The position numbers were made by a program, and so were the translations under genes. This document shows, in pieces, positions 19,672 to 28,795 of a stretch of 59,376 nt of DNA (position 1 is the first letter of the stretch; each line of letters opens with the position of its first letter). The notes beneath the pieces are model-generated. The model did not search any database. It had not been told where the DNA came from and saw nothing but the letters and a program-made list of their open reading frames with translations. Location of the stretch: positions 1 to 59,376 of the forward strand of contig JAKLJP010000044.1 of the NCBI GenBank assembly GCA_023151115.1. Reading direction: 5' to 3'. The stretch comes from Anaerolineae bacterium. Its GTDB lineage: Bacteria; Chloroflexota; Anaerolineae; 4572-78; J111.

Positions 19672-22080
19672 TCACTCAACAATTTGCGACGTAACTTCGG
19701 CCCGTTTTGCCGTCCGCAGCGCCCGTTCGCGGTGGTGCTGGTATTCGGCCAGATAGTAACTGCCGATGACAAAGACAGCGGCGGTGAGCTGAAAGCCAAA
19801 ACTTTCCCAGGTAGGAAACAGGCCAAACCACAACCCCAGCCAGTAGGGCAGGGTTAAGCCGTGAACCGGGGTAATGGTCATCCAGCCGACGGCCTGTAAT
19901 ACGTGGACCGTGTTGCCGACCATAATCAACAGCACCGCCCCAATCAAAATGCCAGTCCAGACCAGCATCTTCTTGTAGGGCAGCCGTTTCTGAAGCTTGA
20001 AGGTGAAGACGCCGACAATCGCCACGCCAGCCAGGCCCAGGGCCACTCCTTGCAGCACAATCCACGGGCCGGCGTCCAGGATCAAGGCTTGCAGAAACAG
20101 GACGGTTTCAAAACCCTCGCGGTAAACGCTGGAAAAACCCAGCACGGCCAGGCCCAAAAACTGGCCCGCCGCGCCGCCCAGAAGCCGGCTTTTTTGTTTG
20201 TGAAAGCGGCCAAGCCACTCCGTCCAATAGACCTTGTGAAAAAACCAGTTGGTGATGAGTAATAACACGGCAATGGCAATCAAGGAGACTACGGCCTCTA
20301 ACCGCTCCCCAAAGCGGCTAAAAGAGAGCAGAATATGTTGGGCCAGCCAGCCGGTGGCCAGGGTGGCGATAAAGGCCAGCATTGCGCCCAGAATCATGGG
20401 CCGGCGATAGGCTTCATAAGCCCCAACCAGGCTGGCCAACAGGGCGGCCATAATCACAACAGCCTCCAGGCCCTCCCGAAAAACAATCACGGCGGCATTG
20501 CCGATGACCGCCGCCGGGGCTGTCGGCCCATCGCCCAGGATTTGCTGGGCTTCGGCCAGGGCTTCATCCAGAGCCAGGCGGGTGGCTTTGATGTCTTCGG
20601 CTGAGGCTTTGCTGGCAATGGCTTCGGCCAGACCGATGCGCTGGTCGTAACCGTGCCAGAACAGCCCATCAATCCGGGCCACCTTATCCGGGGCAAAGGC
20701 CAGCAGACGCGGCTCCGGGCCGAAATCAAAGATGGCGTAGGCTTCCAGCCGGGCCGACTCGGCCATGTCATATTGCCCGCCGGCTACGGCGGCTTGGACC
20801 TGATCCAGCACCGAAGCCAGCACGTCGAAATCGGCATCGGCGTTTGTTTGCTGCCACTCAGCGGGAGTCACTTCCGCTAACAAGCCGAGGACCGTAGCTA
20901 CATTAGCCGCAATCGTATCCTCATGCTCGACCTGTTCTTTGCGATTGGCGGCCTGCACGGCCCGGTCGAGCTGCTGGAGCAGCCTTTCAAATTCCGCCGT
21001 TTTGGCTGGGTCACGCCCTTCGAGCGGCAGGCGCAAATCCTCAAAAGCTGCTTTGGCCCCATTGAGAAAGGTGCTGGCCTCTTGAATTTCAAAGTCGAGG
21101 ATAATTTGCCCTTCATGCACGCCCCGGCCATACTCCACCGCAACCAGCGACAAAAAGCGGAGCAATTGGCTGGCCCGGCGAGCTTGCTCTTCCGCCGACA
21201 GCGGCGCTGCCCGGAAGTGGCGCAACAGATTTCTGATTTCGGCCAGCGCCGGATTGAGCCGGGCAGGTTCCTGGCTGTGGGCCAGCGCCAACAGTTCGTC
21301 AAAAGCTTTATCCGCCTGCTGGCGGGCCGGTGCGCCCACCTGTTCCTCATAGGCCGGTTGGAGAATGAGCCAATAGCCATAAACCAACCCCACCGATTCA
21401 GCCTGGCGCATGGCAAAATTTTGTTGCGCGGCTTGTTCTATGGCTTCCAATTCCTGATTTAGACGGGCCTGGTAGGTATCCAGCAAATCGGCTTTCAGCC
21501 GGGCGGCGGCTTCCGGCGGCGACAGAGCGCCGTTTTTCAAAGCTTCAATCGCCATTGTCGCATCGGCGCCGGGGCGGGAAAAGCGGGTGCTTTCGCGGTA
21601 GTCGCGCAGCAGCAGCCAGGGCCGGGCCACGTCGGGCCGGTTTTCGGCGGCAGCTTGCAGGGTGATTTGATAACTGCCTCGCAACAGCCCGGCCCAAACC
21701 TGGCCTCGGGTTAGAGCTAACTCAACGGCGTCATCATTGGCAACTGCTTGTTGGGCAGCAGCTAATTGGCTTTGCACGAAGGTCTGAACCGCGGGGGCTT
21801 GAGCCGCCAACAGCGCCGACAATGACTTGTCGAAAACATCCTGGGCTGTCTGCGCCTGTGTTTGCGCCTCGGTGGTTTTGTCGAGCAGCAACGCTTTCTG
21901 TGCTTCAAACAGGGCGCGGCGGATTTGTTCGGCGGTCTCCCAGGGAGCTGAGGTTTGTCCCTTGATCGGGAGCGCAATATTAGCCAGCAGCCACAGCGCC
22001 AGCAGGCATGCCGCCGTAAAGATGCGATACTTTGCGCCTCTATGATAAGGTGAGCTTCTGGTTACTTTCAATTGTGCCAT
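19672..22080 (-). CDS. FTR1-family iron permease with large N-terminal extracytoplasmic region
   Basis: An 802-residue protein. A signal/anchor helix (about 18-38) precedes ~480 mostly helical, Gln/Ala-rich residues that resemble the N-terminal domain of FTR1-family fusions. The C-terminal ~270 residues are the seven-helix FTR1/EfeU permease. It contains both iron-binding REGLE-type motifs, REGLEAVV (about 534) and YREGFETVL (about 652). FTR1 proteins import iron using an oxidase or a periplasmic partner. The imelysin-like lipoprotein upstream on the same strand is the likely partner. A hairpin lies immediately before the ATG. Confidence 0.9.
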   Translation of the reverse strand: MAQLKVTRSSPYHRGAKYRIFTAACLLALWLLANIALPIKGQTSAPWETAEQIRRALFEAQKALLLDKTTEAQTQAQTAQDVFDKSLSALLAAQAPAVQTFVQSQLAAAQQAVANDDAVELALTRGQVWAGLLRGSYQITLQAAAENRPDVARPWLLLRDYRESTRFSRPGADATMAIEALKNGALSPPEAAARLKADLLDTYQARLNQELEAIEQAAQQNFAMRQAESVGLVYGYWLILQPAYEEQVGAPARQQADKAFDELLALAHSQEPARLNPALAEIRNLLRHFRAAPLSAEEQARRASQLLRFLSLVAVEYGRGVHEGQIILDFEIQEASTFLNGAKAAFEDLRLPLEGRDPAKTAEFERLLQQLDRAVQAANRKEQVEHEDTIAANVATVLGLLAEVTPAEWQQTNADADFDVLASVLDQVQAAVAGGQYDMAESARLEAYAIFDFGPEPRLLAFAPDKVARIDGLFWHGYDQRIGLAEAIASKASAEDIKATRLALDEALAEAQQILGDGPTAPAAVIGNAAVIVFREGLEAVVIMAALLASLVGAYEAYRRPMILGAMLAFIATLATGWLAQHILLSFSRFGERLEAVVSLIAIAVLLLITNWFFHKVYWTEWLGRFHKQKSRLLGGAAGQFLGLAVLGFSSVYREGFETVLFLQALILDAGPWIVLQGVALGLAGVAIVGVFTFKLQKRLPYKKMLVWTGILIGAVLLIMVGNTVHVLQAVGWMTITPVHGLTLPYWLGLWFGLFPTWESFGFQLTAAVFVIGSYYLAEYQHHRERALRTAKRAEVTSQIVE

Positions 22081-22088
22081 CCAAAAAT

Positions 22089-22122
22089 CTTCCCAGAAGC
22101 AAGGTAATTTGCTTCCGGGAAG
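22089..22122 (-). promoter_or_regulatory. Hairpin with U-tract just before the FTR1 start
   Basis: CTTCCCAGAAGCAA (22089-22102) and TTGCTTCCGGGAAG (22109-22122) form a 14-bp stem with one mismatch. On the minus strand it is followed by ATTTTTGG and then the FTR1 ATG at 22080. It could terminate transcription after the imelysin-like gene, or hide the only purine-rich site (GGGAAG, inside the 3' arm) available for FTR1 initiation. Confidence 0.6.
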
Positions 22123-22136
22123 GTGAATAAAAGTTG

Positions 22137-23384
22137 TCAGGGTACGACAGCGGTGATGACGACAGGATCGGTTGGGATAGTTGGTTCTTCTTCGGTTAGC
22201 TCAACCCCAACCAGGGCCGCTGCCTGGGAAACCTGCCCTGATAGAGCCGTGGCTTTATCCTGCGCTTCGGTGCCAAACAGGTCGGCTTCTTCAGGGCTGA
22301 ACACTTTGCCAGCCTGTTCCTGCTGGTACAGGTCGCCCACGTAAGCTACCAAATCGGTGTAGCCGCTGCTAATCTGGGTATCCAGGTCGGCGTCGGCGGC
22401 GGCGATCACCGGGCTGATATTGCCATAAGCCACATTTAAACCGTTCAAAATACCGTTGATGTCGAACAAGCGGCTGAGGGCCACAAATGAGGCTTCCTCA
22501 AAGTTTTCACCCGACACAAAGGCTGACAATTTCCATTGCTCAAAATATTCGTTCATCGTCGGGGTCATCGTCACCAAAGCCCCAAAGGTATCCTTTAAGG
22601 TTGGTTCCCAGGCTTCAATGGCCGCCAGCATTTCAGCAGTGGCCTGGTCCAACCCCTGGGCCGAAGCTAACAATACCTCGGCTTCGGGCAGGACTTCACC
22701 CAGTTCCACTTCACCATCGCCGTCCAAATCGGCTTTGAGGCCGACAAATTCCTCGTTAGTGCCGTAGAGGGCCGGTTCGGTCAGGTTGTGGAAGAAGTTG
22801 CCGGGGCTGTCCAGAGTGCGGCCATCGGCCAGCACCAGTTGCCACTTAAGGGCTTCGTCGGGGGCGTCGGCGGCAGGGGGGCCGGCGTCAATCCAGATGT
22901 CATAGTAGGCCAGGGAGGGGACGCCGGCCACAATGCCTTCGTCAAGCTCGTAATGGGTGCTGGCTTCGATCCACTGGGCTTTGGCCGCAGCCAGCAGGTC
23001 GGCGATCTCTTGACGGTGTTCCTCGACAATATGTTCGTAAGGGTTTTCGTCGGGATGCTCTGCTTTCACCTGAGCCACCCGGCTGTAGTAAGTTTCAGCG
23101 CTCTGACGAAAAGCTTCGGTGGCGGCTTTCATGGCCTGGGCATGTTCCAGGGCATAGGCTTTTACGGCGGCCAGATCGGCTTCAGCCGCCGGAGCGGCTT
23201 CTTCAGTCGGTTGCTCGGTCGCTGCTTCCTCGGCCGGCTGCTCGGTTGGAGCGGCTGCCGCCGGTTCCTCGGCGGGTTGTTCGGCCGGCGCAGCCGATTC
23301 GGGGGATGTGGCTGCACCGCAGGCGGTCAAAATTAGAGCCTGGCTCAACGCCAGGGCTAAAATCATGATAATTTTCTTTAGCAT
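22137..23384 (-). CDS. Imelysin/EfeO-like iron-binding lipoprotein
   Basis: About 415 residues with a lipobox (ILTAC) followed by a Pro/Glu/Ala-rich linker and a helical domain. That domain contains HYELDEGIVAGVPSLAYYD and a second helical half, consistent with the imelysin/EfeO (M75) family of periplasmic iron-binding partners of FTR1. It sits between two FTR1-type permeases on the same strand, which supports the call. The frame is open to an ATG at 23396, but AGGAG at 23389-23393 favours ATG 23384. No EfeB-type peroxidase is present nearby. A segment LKADLDGDGEVELGEV resembles an EF-hand loop. Confidence 0.72.
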   Translation of the reverse strand: MLKKIIMILALALSQALILTACGAATSPESAAPAEQPAEEPAAAAPTEQPAEEAATEQPTEEAAPAAEADLAAVKAYALEHAQAMKAATEAFRQSAETYYSRVAQVKAEHPDENPYEHIVEEHRQEIADLLAAAKAQWIEASTHYELDEGIVAGVPSLAYYDIWIDAGPPAADAPDEALKWQLVLADGRTLDSPGNFFHNLTEPALYGTNEEFVGLKADLDGDGEVELGEVLPEAEVLLASAQGLDQATAEMLAAIEAWEPTLKDTFGALVTMTPTMNEYFEQWKLSAFVSGENFEEASFVALSRLFDINGILNGLNVAYGNISPVIAAADADLDTQISSGYTDLVAYVGDLYQQEQAGKVFSPEEADLFGTEAQDKATALSGQVSQAAALVGVELTEEEPTIPTDPVVITAVVP

Positions 23385-23483
23385 CATTCTCCTCATTCGG
23401 TAACTTGATAAGATTAATTTCTAATGCTATAGTTGTTCCAGAGCAAGAGGTTTGACTTTTTGGAACGCCTCTTGGCTCCCTCG

Positions 23484-23512
23484 GAGAGCACAGGCTTTCA
23501 CCCTGTGCTCTC
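23484..23512. other. Stem-loop between second FTR1 and imelysin-like genes
   Basis: GAGAGCACAGG and CCTGTGCTCTC pair perfectly (11 bp) around a short loop. There is no clear U-tract on the minus strand, so it is more likely an intercistronic processing or pausing hairpin than a terminator. The surrounding gap (23397-23610) otherwise shows only AT-rich sequence. Confidence 0.5.
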
Positions 23513-23610
23513 TATTCTGTAACGTCAACAAGTTTTTCCTATTCGATTCCCCCTTTCTGATAATGGCGATGGGCCTCACTCAAGCCAGGTGATGCACTGT
23601 TTTGACCGGC

Positions 23611-25956
23611 CTAACGGCTACTGCTTACCGCAGGGTTAACTGCTTTGCGCTGCCCTTGCCAGTGACTAAGGGCAAAAGTAAGGACGATAGCCAGGACAAG
23701 AATGAGTTGGGCGAGGGTGGTTTCAACAGTCGGAAACAGGCCAAACAGTTCCATGAGCAGCAGATTTTCGGGCAACCAGGGTAATAAGGTCGCAGCCACT
23801 ACGCCGGCTTCCTGCAATTCGCGCACGCCCTTGCCGGTCAGGCTGAAAGCCAGCAGCAGCAGTAGAATGCCGGTCCCGGTGAAAAAGGGCTTGAGCGGCA
23901 GGCGTTTGCTCAGGCGCAAAATGGCATAAGAGATGGCCAGAATGACGGCCAGACCGGCGACAAAGCCCAACAGCACCCAACCGGCTTCGGCATCGAAGAG
24001 CAGGGCTTGATAAAACAGAACGGTTTCAAAGCCCTCGCGGTAAACAACGGTGAAACCCAACCCGGCCAGGGCCAGGGCTGAACCGCCGCCCATAGCCCGG
24101 CTGACCTGCTCTTTGACGAAGGTCAGCCAGTCCAGCACATAAACTTTGTGGAACAACCAGTTGGTCACGTAAAACAGCACGGCTACGGCGATGAGGCTGG
24201 TCGCACCTTCCAACAGTTCGCGGTTGGCCACGCTGATGGTGATAATCGTCCCGGCGGCAATCCAGGTCAGCACGCTGAGCAAAATGGCCGCAGCCACACC
24301 CAGGTAAACCCACAGGCTGTATTTCCGGGGCGCGCCGGTGGCCCGCAGATAGCCCAGAATAGCTCCCACAATCAGCACCGCTTCCAGCCCTTCACGAATG
24401 ATGATGGCTAAACTATTCAAAGCGGCCAGGATGCCGGTCAGCCCGGCCGCCAGCAGCGTTTGGCCCTCGTCGAGTTTGGTTCGCAGCAGGTCAACATTGG
24501 TTTGCACGTCCTCAGCTTTGGCCTGCTCCCGCAGCAGGGTGGCTAAACCTTTCTGACCGCCGCTGCCCTCCCAGAACAAGCCTTCCAATTCGCGGCTCAG
24601 CACGATGGCCCGGTTGGCCAGCCGCTGCTCCATGCCGCCTTCAAACATGGCGTAGGCTTCCAGGCGGCTGCGTTCGGCGTCTTCGTAGCGGCCCTCTTTG
24701 ACGGCCGCCAGGATGTCATCGAACAGGGTATTGATGACGATTAAAGTTGCCTCGGCGTCGTTGGCGTCGGCTTTAACGGCCAATGTCCGCTCGACCAGAG
24801 CCAGCGCCTCTTCCACCCGAACTTTGACTTCGGTGGGTTCGCCCAAATCGGCCATCAACGTTTCCATCTCCGCCAGCAGTTGGGCATATCGCTCCGCCGC
24901 CTGAGCATCGTTGGCGGCTATGAGCGGGCGCAGTTCCTCAAAAACGGCCTCGGCCTGGCTGCGGAAGGTGACGGCTTCCTGGTATTCAATGGGGATGGTA
25001 ATCTGGCCGTTGCGGACGCCGTCTTTGTATTCAATGTAAACCAAATCGGTGAAGAGGTAGAGCAGCTGCCCGCGCTTGGCTACCTGGGCCGCATCCAGTT
25101 CGACCGGCAGGTATGCGGCCAGAATCGCGCGGGCGGCTTGGATCTTGGCGGTGGCAGCAGCCCAATCCTCTTTTAAGGCGGTTTGTTCCAAATCGGCCAA
25201 AACAGCAGCCAACTTGGTAGCAGTTTCGTCCCCTAATTTAGTCGCCATATCGGCCCGCAGAATGTTGGCGTAGCCCCTGGCCTGGCCAGCCCACTCGGCG
25301 GCCCGGCTGGCAAACTGGTTCTGGCCGGCTTCTTCCAGTTGGTTTAGGGCTTCACGCAGGCGAAAGAAGTAGGCGTCGCGCAGGTCATTGCCGATGATGG
25401 TCGAGGCTTCCGCCGCTTCGATCTCGCCGGCCTGAAGGCCGGCAATGGCCCGCGTTGAAACATCTTCAATCACGGTGACCCGCGTGGCCTGGCGGTACTC
25501 GCGCAGTTGCAGCCAGGTCGAGGCGGAGTCGGCCCGGCCCTGGGTCAACGCCGCCAGGGTGGCTTCATAACTGCCCCACAGTATATGGGTCCAGACCCGT
25601 CCTCGGGCGGCGGCCAGGGTTATAGCATCTCCGGCCAGGGCGGCCTCTCGGGCAACATGCAACGCCTGCTGGATAGACCGGTCAGCTTCGGGAACTGCCG
25701 CCGCCACTTCACTTTGGAGCGCTTCAATATATTGCGCTGTTGCTTGATCTATCAAGATTGCGGCGCTTTCGTAGTGAGTGGCCGGATTTTCTGCCCGAAC
25801 GGCGGCCAACATCTCTTTTTGGGCTTCCAAAAGGCTCTGCCGAACTTGGTTGGCCGCTTGCCAGGGAGGTGTGGCCTGGGCTAAAACGCTGGCATTGAAG
25901 TGAGCCAGGAGACCCACCAGGAAAACAAGACGGAGGAAATTTTGCCGATTTATCAC
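23611..25956 (-). CDS. FTR1-family iron permease, second copy
   Basis: A 781-residue paralogue of the 19672 protein with the same plan: signal peptide (cleavage likely after VLAQA), ~480 helical residues and an FTR1 membrane domain. The motifs REGLEAVLI (about 520) and YREGFETVLF (about 637) are intact. N-terminal similarity between copies is visible (PPWQAANQVRQSLLEAQKEM against APWETAEQIRRALFEAQKAL), so the pair arose by duplication before diverging. It follows the DtxR-family gene and leads the imelysin-like and first FTR1 genes. Confidence 0.9.
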   Translation of the reverse strand: MINRQNFLRLVFLVGLLAHFNASVLAQATPPWQAANQVRQSLLEAQKEMLAAVRAENPATHYESAAILIDQATAQYIEALQSEVAAAVPEADRSIQQALHVAREAALAGDAITLAAARGRVWTHILWGSYEATLAALTQGRADSASTWLQLREYRQATRVTVIEDVSTRAIAGLQAGEIEAAEASTIIGNDLRDAYFFRLREALNQLEEAGQNQFASRAAEWAGQARGYANILRADMATKLGDETATKLAAVLADLEQTALKEDWAAATAKIQAARAILAAYLPVELDAAQVAKRGQLLYLFTDLVYIEYKDGVRNGQITIPIEYQEAVTFRSQAEAVFEELRPLIAANDAQAAERYAQLLAEMETLMADLGEPTEVKVRVEEALALVERTLAVKADANDAEATLIVINTLFDDILAAVKEGRYEDAERSRLEAYAMFEGGMEQRLANRAIVLSRELEGLFWEGSGGQKGLATLLREQAKAEDVQTNVDLLRTKLDEGQTLLAAGLTGILAALNSLAIIIREGLEAVLIVGAILGYLRATGAPRKYSLWVYLGVAAAILLSVLTWIAAGTIITISVANRELLEGATSLIAVAVLFYVTNWLFHKVYVLDWLTFVKEQVSRAMGGGSALALAGLGFTVVYREGFETVLFYQALLFDAEAGWVLLGFVAGLAVILAISYAILRLSKRLPLKPFFTGTGILLLLLAFSLTGKGVRELQEAGVVAATLLPWLPENLLLMELFGLFPTVETTLAQLILVLAIVLTFALSHWQGQRKAVNPAVSSSR

Positions 25957-25983
25957 TAAAAGTTCACCCGATTTTTAAGAATT

Positions 25984-26676
25984 TCAACAAGTTGAACAAG
26001 ATGTCCATAACATTGCGGCCAGTTCGAAGCCAATCACCGGCTCCAGCGAGCCAACCTTCAACTGGACCGGGCCGTTGAACGGCAGCCGGTTGGTCAATTC
26101 AAAGGCTGCGCCGGGAACCAGGCCCCACTCGGCCAGGTAACACAGTTGTTCCGGCTCACGAGTTTTGACCCGGCTAACCCGGCCTGTTGCTCCGATGGGA
26201 AGCGTGATCAACGGCCGGTCATCAAGCGTGAACATTTCGCCCGCATCGGTTGGGATAGGTTCGCCATAGGGGCAGTGCTGGGGATAGCCTAACAATACTT
26301 CGATCCGTTTGACCACATCTAAAGGTAGATTTTTACTCATCTGGCAGGCCATTGGGTGAGCTTCATGCCAGCCAAAGCCGAGTTGATCTACCAGAAAACG
26401 TTCCACCACCCGGAGACGGCGAAGATCCGAAAGGGCAACCCGGCGGCCTGCCGCACTCAGGCGGAGGCCTTGATAACGTTCATACTCTATCAAACCCCGT
26501 TGCGCCAGGCATTTGATCATACGCGTGGTGGCCGGGGTAGTCACATTAAGCCCCGCCGCCAGTCTGGTTGGGCTAATCCAGGCTTCAGCCTGACTCAGAT
26601 GATAGATTTCGGCCAGGTAACGGCGCATCGTCTCGCTGAGTTCATTTTCAAATACAGAAGAGTGGCCCAGCAGCAT
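25984..26676 (-). CDS. DtxR/MntR-family metal-dependent repressor
   Basis: About 230 residues. An N-terminal winged helix-turn-helix (SPTRLAAGLNVTTPATTRMIKCL) is followed by the metal-binding dimerisation region (RVVERFLVDQLGFGWHEAHPMACQMS) and a C-terminal FeoA/SH3-like domain. Iron- or manganese-bound members repress uptake genes. ATG at 26676 is preferred to the upstream frame start at 26733, because it has an AAGG site and begins at the usual family N-terminus. It is divergent from the heme operon and upstream of FTR1, so it may control both. The C-terminus ends in CSTC. Confidence 0.88.
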   Translation of the reverse strand: MLLGHSSVFENELSETMRRYLAEIYHLSQAEAWISPTRLAAGLNVTTPATTRMIKCLAQRGLIEYERYQGLRLSAAGRRVALSDLRRLRVVERFLVDQLGFGWHEAHPMACQMSKNLPLDVVKRIEVLLGYPQHCPYGEPIPTDAGEMFTLDDRPLITLPIGATGRVSRVKTREPEQLCYLAEWGLVPGAAFELTNRLPFNGPVQLKVGSLEPVIGFELAAMLWTSCSTC

Positions 26677-26758
26677 AGCTCTTACCTTACTACAGCTTGA
26701 AGCGAAAACCAATAGCCTCGTGTTAAGCCGCAAGCTTATCGAAGTAACCTTTAAATTT

Positions 26759-26821
26759 ACTCCCGGTTAAAAAATGTTCCCCTCCGAGTTATCGGCCTCC
26801 TTAACGGGAGTCTATTGATTA
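26759..26821. promoter_or_regulatory. Inverted repeat between the divergent repressor and heme operon
   Basis: ACTCCCGGTTAA (26759-26770) pairs with TTAACGGGAGT (26811-26821) apart from one bulged base. It lies in the 220-base divergent intergenic region. It may be a binding site or cruciform; it does not match the classic DtxR box. Confidence 0.4.
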
Positions 26822-26897
26822 GCCTGGCGACTTGTTGTACTGTTAGCCCCGTGATAGGTTTCATAAATATTGAAATAACAGAAAGAGTTCTCTTCAG

Positions 26898-27314
26898 ATG
26901 TGCGACCAACTAATCCCTCTCGCCCAAAGCAGCGATTATCGTCATGTTTATGTTTGTGAGCACGGTATGATTCATCTGGCCTGGGATCATTCGACCGTTT
27001 ATCTGCCGGCGGCGAAACTTGAAGAATTGGTGAGGTTTGTCAACCGGGGGATCAATTCAACCCATGCCCGTTTGAGCGAGGGCCGCTATCATCTGGCTTT
27101 GACAGCCAATGGTTATTATCAGCTCTGGATGGGCAGCGCCGGTCTTCTCCTATCGGCGGTGGATTCGCTGATTTTTGTTGACCTGCTGCAAGTAGCGCTG
27201 CGGCAGTGGCAAAGCCAGCTCACCCCTCGGCCGCCCGAATCGGCTAACAAACCTGGGCGGAGGTATGAACCCAGCACCTTAGCTTCGCTGAATAACACCT
27301 TTTCTACGAATTAA
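26898..27314 (+). CDS. CEHG-motif protein, paralogue 1 (unknown family)
   Basis: A 138-residue protein of a family I do not recognise; two paralogues follow at 28363 and 28796. All three begin Met-Cys. All have C-E-H-G-x2-H-L-x-W near residue 20 (here CEHGMIHLAW), a central YQLW/FQLWI segment, a hydrophobic LxxVDLLxVAL helix and a C-terminal F-S-x-N tail after a disordered linker. Cys/His residues suggest metal or heme binding. It is the first gene of the heme-transport operon. There is no signal peptide, so it is cytoplasmic. Function is unknown; a heme or iron chaperone is only a hypothesis. Confidence 0.75.
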   Translation: MCDQLIPLAQSSDYRHVYVCEHGMIHLAWDHSTVYLPAAKLEELVRFVNRGINSTHARLSEGRYHLALTANGYYQLWMGSAGLLLSAVDSLIFVDLLQVALRQWQSQLTPRPPESANKPGRRYEPSTLASLNNTFSTN

Positions 27315-27328
27315 ATCAAGGGGGTGAA

Positions 27329-28300
27329 GTGGTTAAAGTGAAGTTGTTCTTGGTTAATTTCCTGAGCCTGGTCATGCTAACCAGTTTGAGCAGCGCCTGT
27401 ACTCAGACCGGCAATGTGGTCGAGGCAGCGCCGCCGGATGCAGCCGTCACGGCCAGCCCAAGCGCAGCCGTGGTCACAGATGCCGCCGGCGAGCCGGTCA
27501 CCATTGAGGACACCTCACGCCTGGTCACGTTGGGCGGGCCGGTCACGGAAATTGTTTTTGCGCTGGGCGCCGGGAATAAGGTGGTCGGTGTTGACTCCTC
27601 CAGCATCTACCCGGAGGAAGCGACCCAATTGCCGCAGGTGGGCTACCAGCGCCAACTGGCCGCCGAAGGCGTGTTAGCCCTCAATCCGACCCTCATTCTG
27701 GCCACAACCGAAGCCGGGCCGCCGGAGGCCGTGGCTCAACTCAAAGACTCTGGGGTAACGGTGTTAATTCTACCGGCGGCGGAGTCGGTTGAGGGAGCCA
27801 AGGCCAAAATTCGCGGCCTGGCCCAGGCTTTGAGCCTGGAGGCTAAAGGTGAGGTCTTGATCCAAAAACTGGAAATTGATCTGGCCGAGGCCGAGCAACT
27901 GCAAGCCCAAGTCAGTTCCAAACCAAAAGTCATGTTCATCTATGCCCGTGGGCCGGGCGCGGTCAATGTGGCCGGTCTGGAAACTGCCGCCGACGCCATG
28001 ATCCGTCTGGCCGGCGGTGTCAACGTGGCGCAAGATTACGAAGGCTACAAGCCTTTGACCGCCGAAGCCGCTGTCGCTGCCGCCCCCGAAGTACTCCTGC
28101 TGCTCTCGCGGGGTCTGGAAAGCGTGGGTGGGAAGGAGGAGTTGCTCAAGCAGCCGGGTCTGGCCCAAACGCCCGCCGGACAAAGCGGGCGGGTGATTGC
28201 CATGGACGATCTGTATTTGTTAGGTTTTGGCCCCCGCCTGGGCCAGGCCGTGCTTGAGCTAACCCGCAAGCTGCATCCAGAAGTAAGGAGTAAGGAGTAG
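27329..28300 (+). CDS. hmuT: Heme ABC transporter substrate-binding lipoprotein (HmuT-like)
   Basis: A 323-residue class III binding protein with a signal peptide and lipobox (SSAC). The N-lobe begins RLVTLGGPVTEIVFALG, followed by VGVDSSSIYPEEA and VGYQRQLAAEGVLALNP, which matches HmuT. HmuT proteins bind one or two hemes through Tyr/His, and Y in VGYQRQL may serve. The GTG start has a GGGGGTGA ribosome site. The last codons (VRSKE) are supplied by a palindromic element. Downstream permease and ATPase complete the importer, with two CEHG-motif genes interposed. Confidence 0.88.
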   Translation: MVKVKLFLVNFLSLVMLTSLSSACTQTGNVVEAAPPDAAVTASPSAAVVTDAAGEPVTIEDTSRLVTLGGPVTEIVFALGAGNKVVGVDSSSIYPEEATQLPQVGYQRQLAAEGVLALNPTLILATTEAGPPEAVAQLKDSGVTVLILPAAESVEGAKAKIRGLAQALSLEAKGEVLIQKLEIDLAEAEQLQAQVSSKPKVMFIYARGPGAVNVAGLETAADAMIRLAGGVNVAQDYEGYKPLTAEAAVAAAPEVLLLLSRGLESVGGKEELLKQPGLAQTPAGQSGRVIAMDDLYLLGFGPRLGQAVLELTRKLHPEVRSKE

Positions 28301-28341
28301 AAAGTAGGCTGGGCCACACCTCCTACTGACTACTGATTACT
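28289..28341. repeat. Palindromic element at the 3' end of hmuT
   Basis: AGTAAGGAGTAGAAAGTAGG (28289-28308) pairs with CCTACTGACTACTGATTACT (28322-28341) at 16 of 20 positions. It overlaps the hmuT stop codon and resembles the GGA/TAG-rich elements inserted in the WYL gene. Confidence 0.6.
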
Positions 28342-28362
28342 ATTCACCGGGGAGAATTATCA

Positions 28363-28785
28363 ATGTGTACCCAATTTACCACCTTAGCCGAGAGCAATGA
28401 CTTTCGGCACATTCTGCAATGCGAACACGGTACGCTGCACCTGAGCTGGGATTTGGTCACGCTGTATCTGAGCGCAAGCGAGTTTGAACACCTGCTTAAT
28501 CTGTTGGAGCGGGGAACCCGGCTGGTTGAACCCGCAAAAATCAGCGAACCACCGTGCATCCTCAGTTACAAAGCCCAGGGGTATTTCCAGCTCTGGATCA
28601 GAAATTTTGCGCTCAACCTGACGCCGATAGATTTCCTGATCCTGGTAGACCTGGTCCGGGTTGCCTGGCGAGCCGCGTGCGAGCAACCGGCGTTGGAACA
28701 GCCCTCAGTCTCTGCCGGAGACCAGCCGCCCATGTTTCAAAGGACGGTGGCCGCCTCCGCTCAAGTGAGCTTTTCGCTGAACTGA
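28363..28785 (+). CDS. CEHG-motif protein, paralogue 2 (unknown family)
   Basis: A 140-residue paralogue of the 26898 protein. It starts MC, has CEHGTLHLSW near residue 20, FQLWIRNFALNL centrally, LVDLVRVAW and a C-terminal SFSLN. The invariant residues are Cys2, the CEHG block with a second His and Trp, the QLW block and the tail. It lies between hmuT and paralogue 3. GGGGAG precedes the ATG. Cytoplasmic; function unknown. Confidence 0.75.
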   Translation: MCTQFTTLAESNDFRHILQCEHGTLHLSWDLVTLYLSASEFEHLLNLLERGTRLVEPAKISEPPCILSYKAQGYFQLWIRNFALNLTPIDFLILVDLVRVAWRAACEQPALEQPSVSAGDQPPMFQRTVAASAQVSFSLN

Positions 28786-28795
28786 GGTGCGCTGA

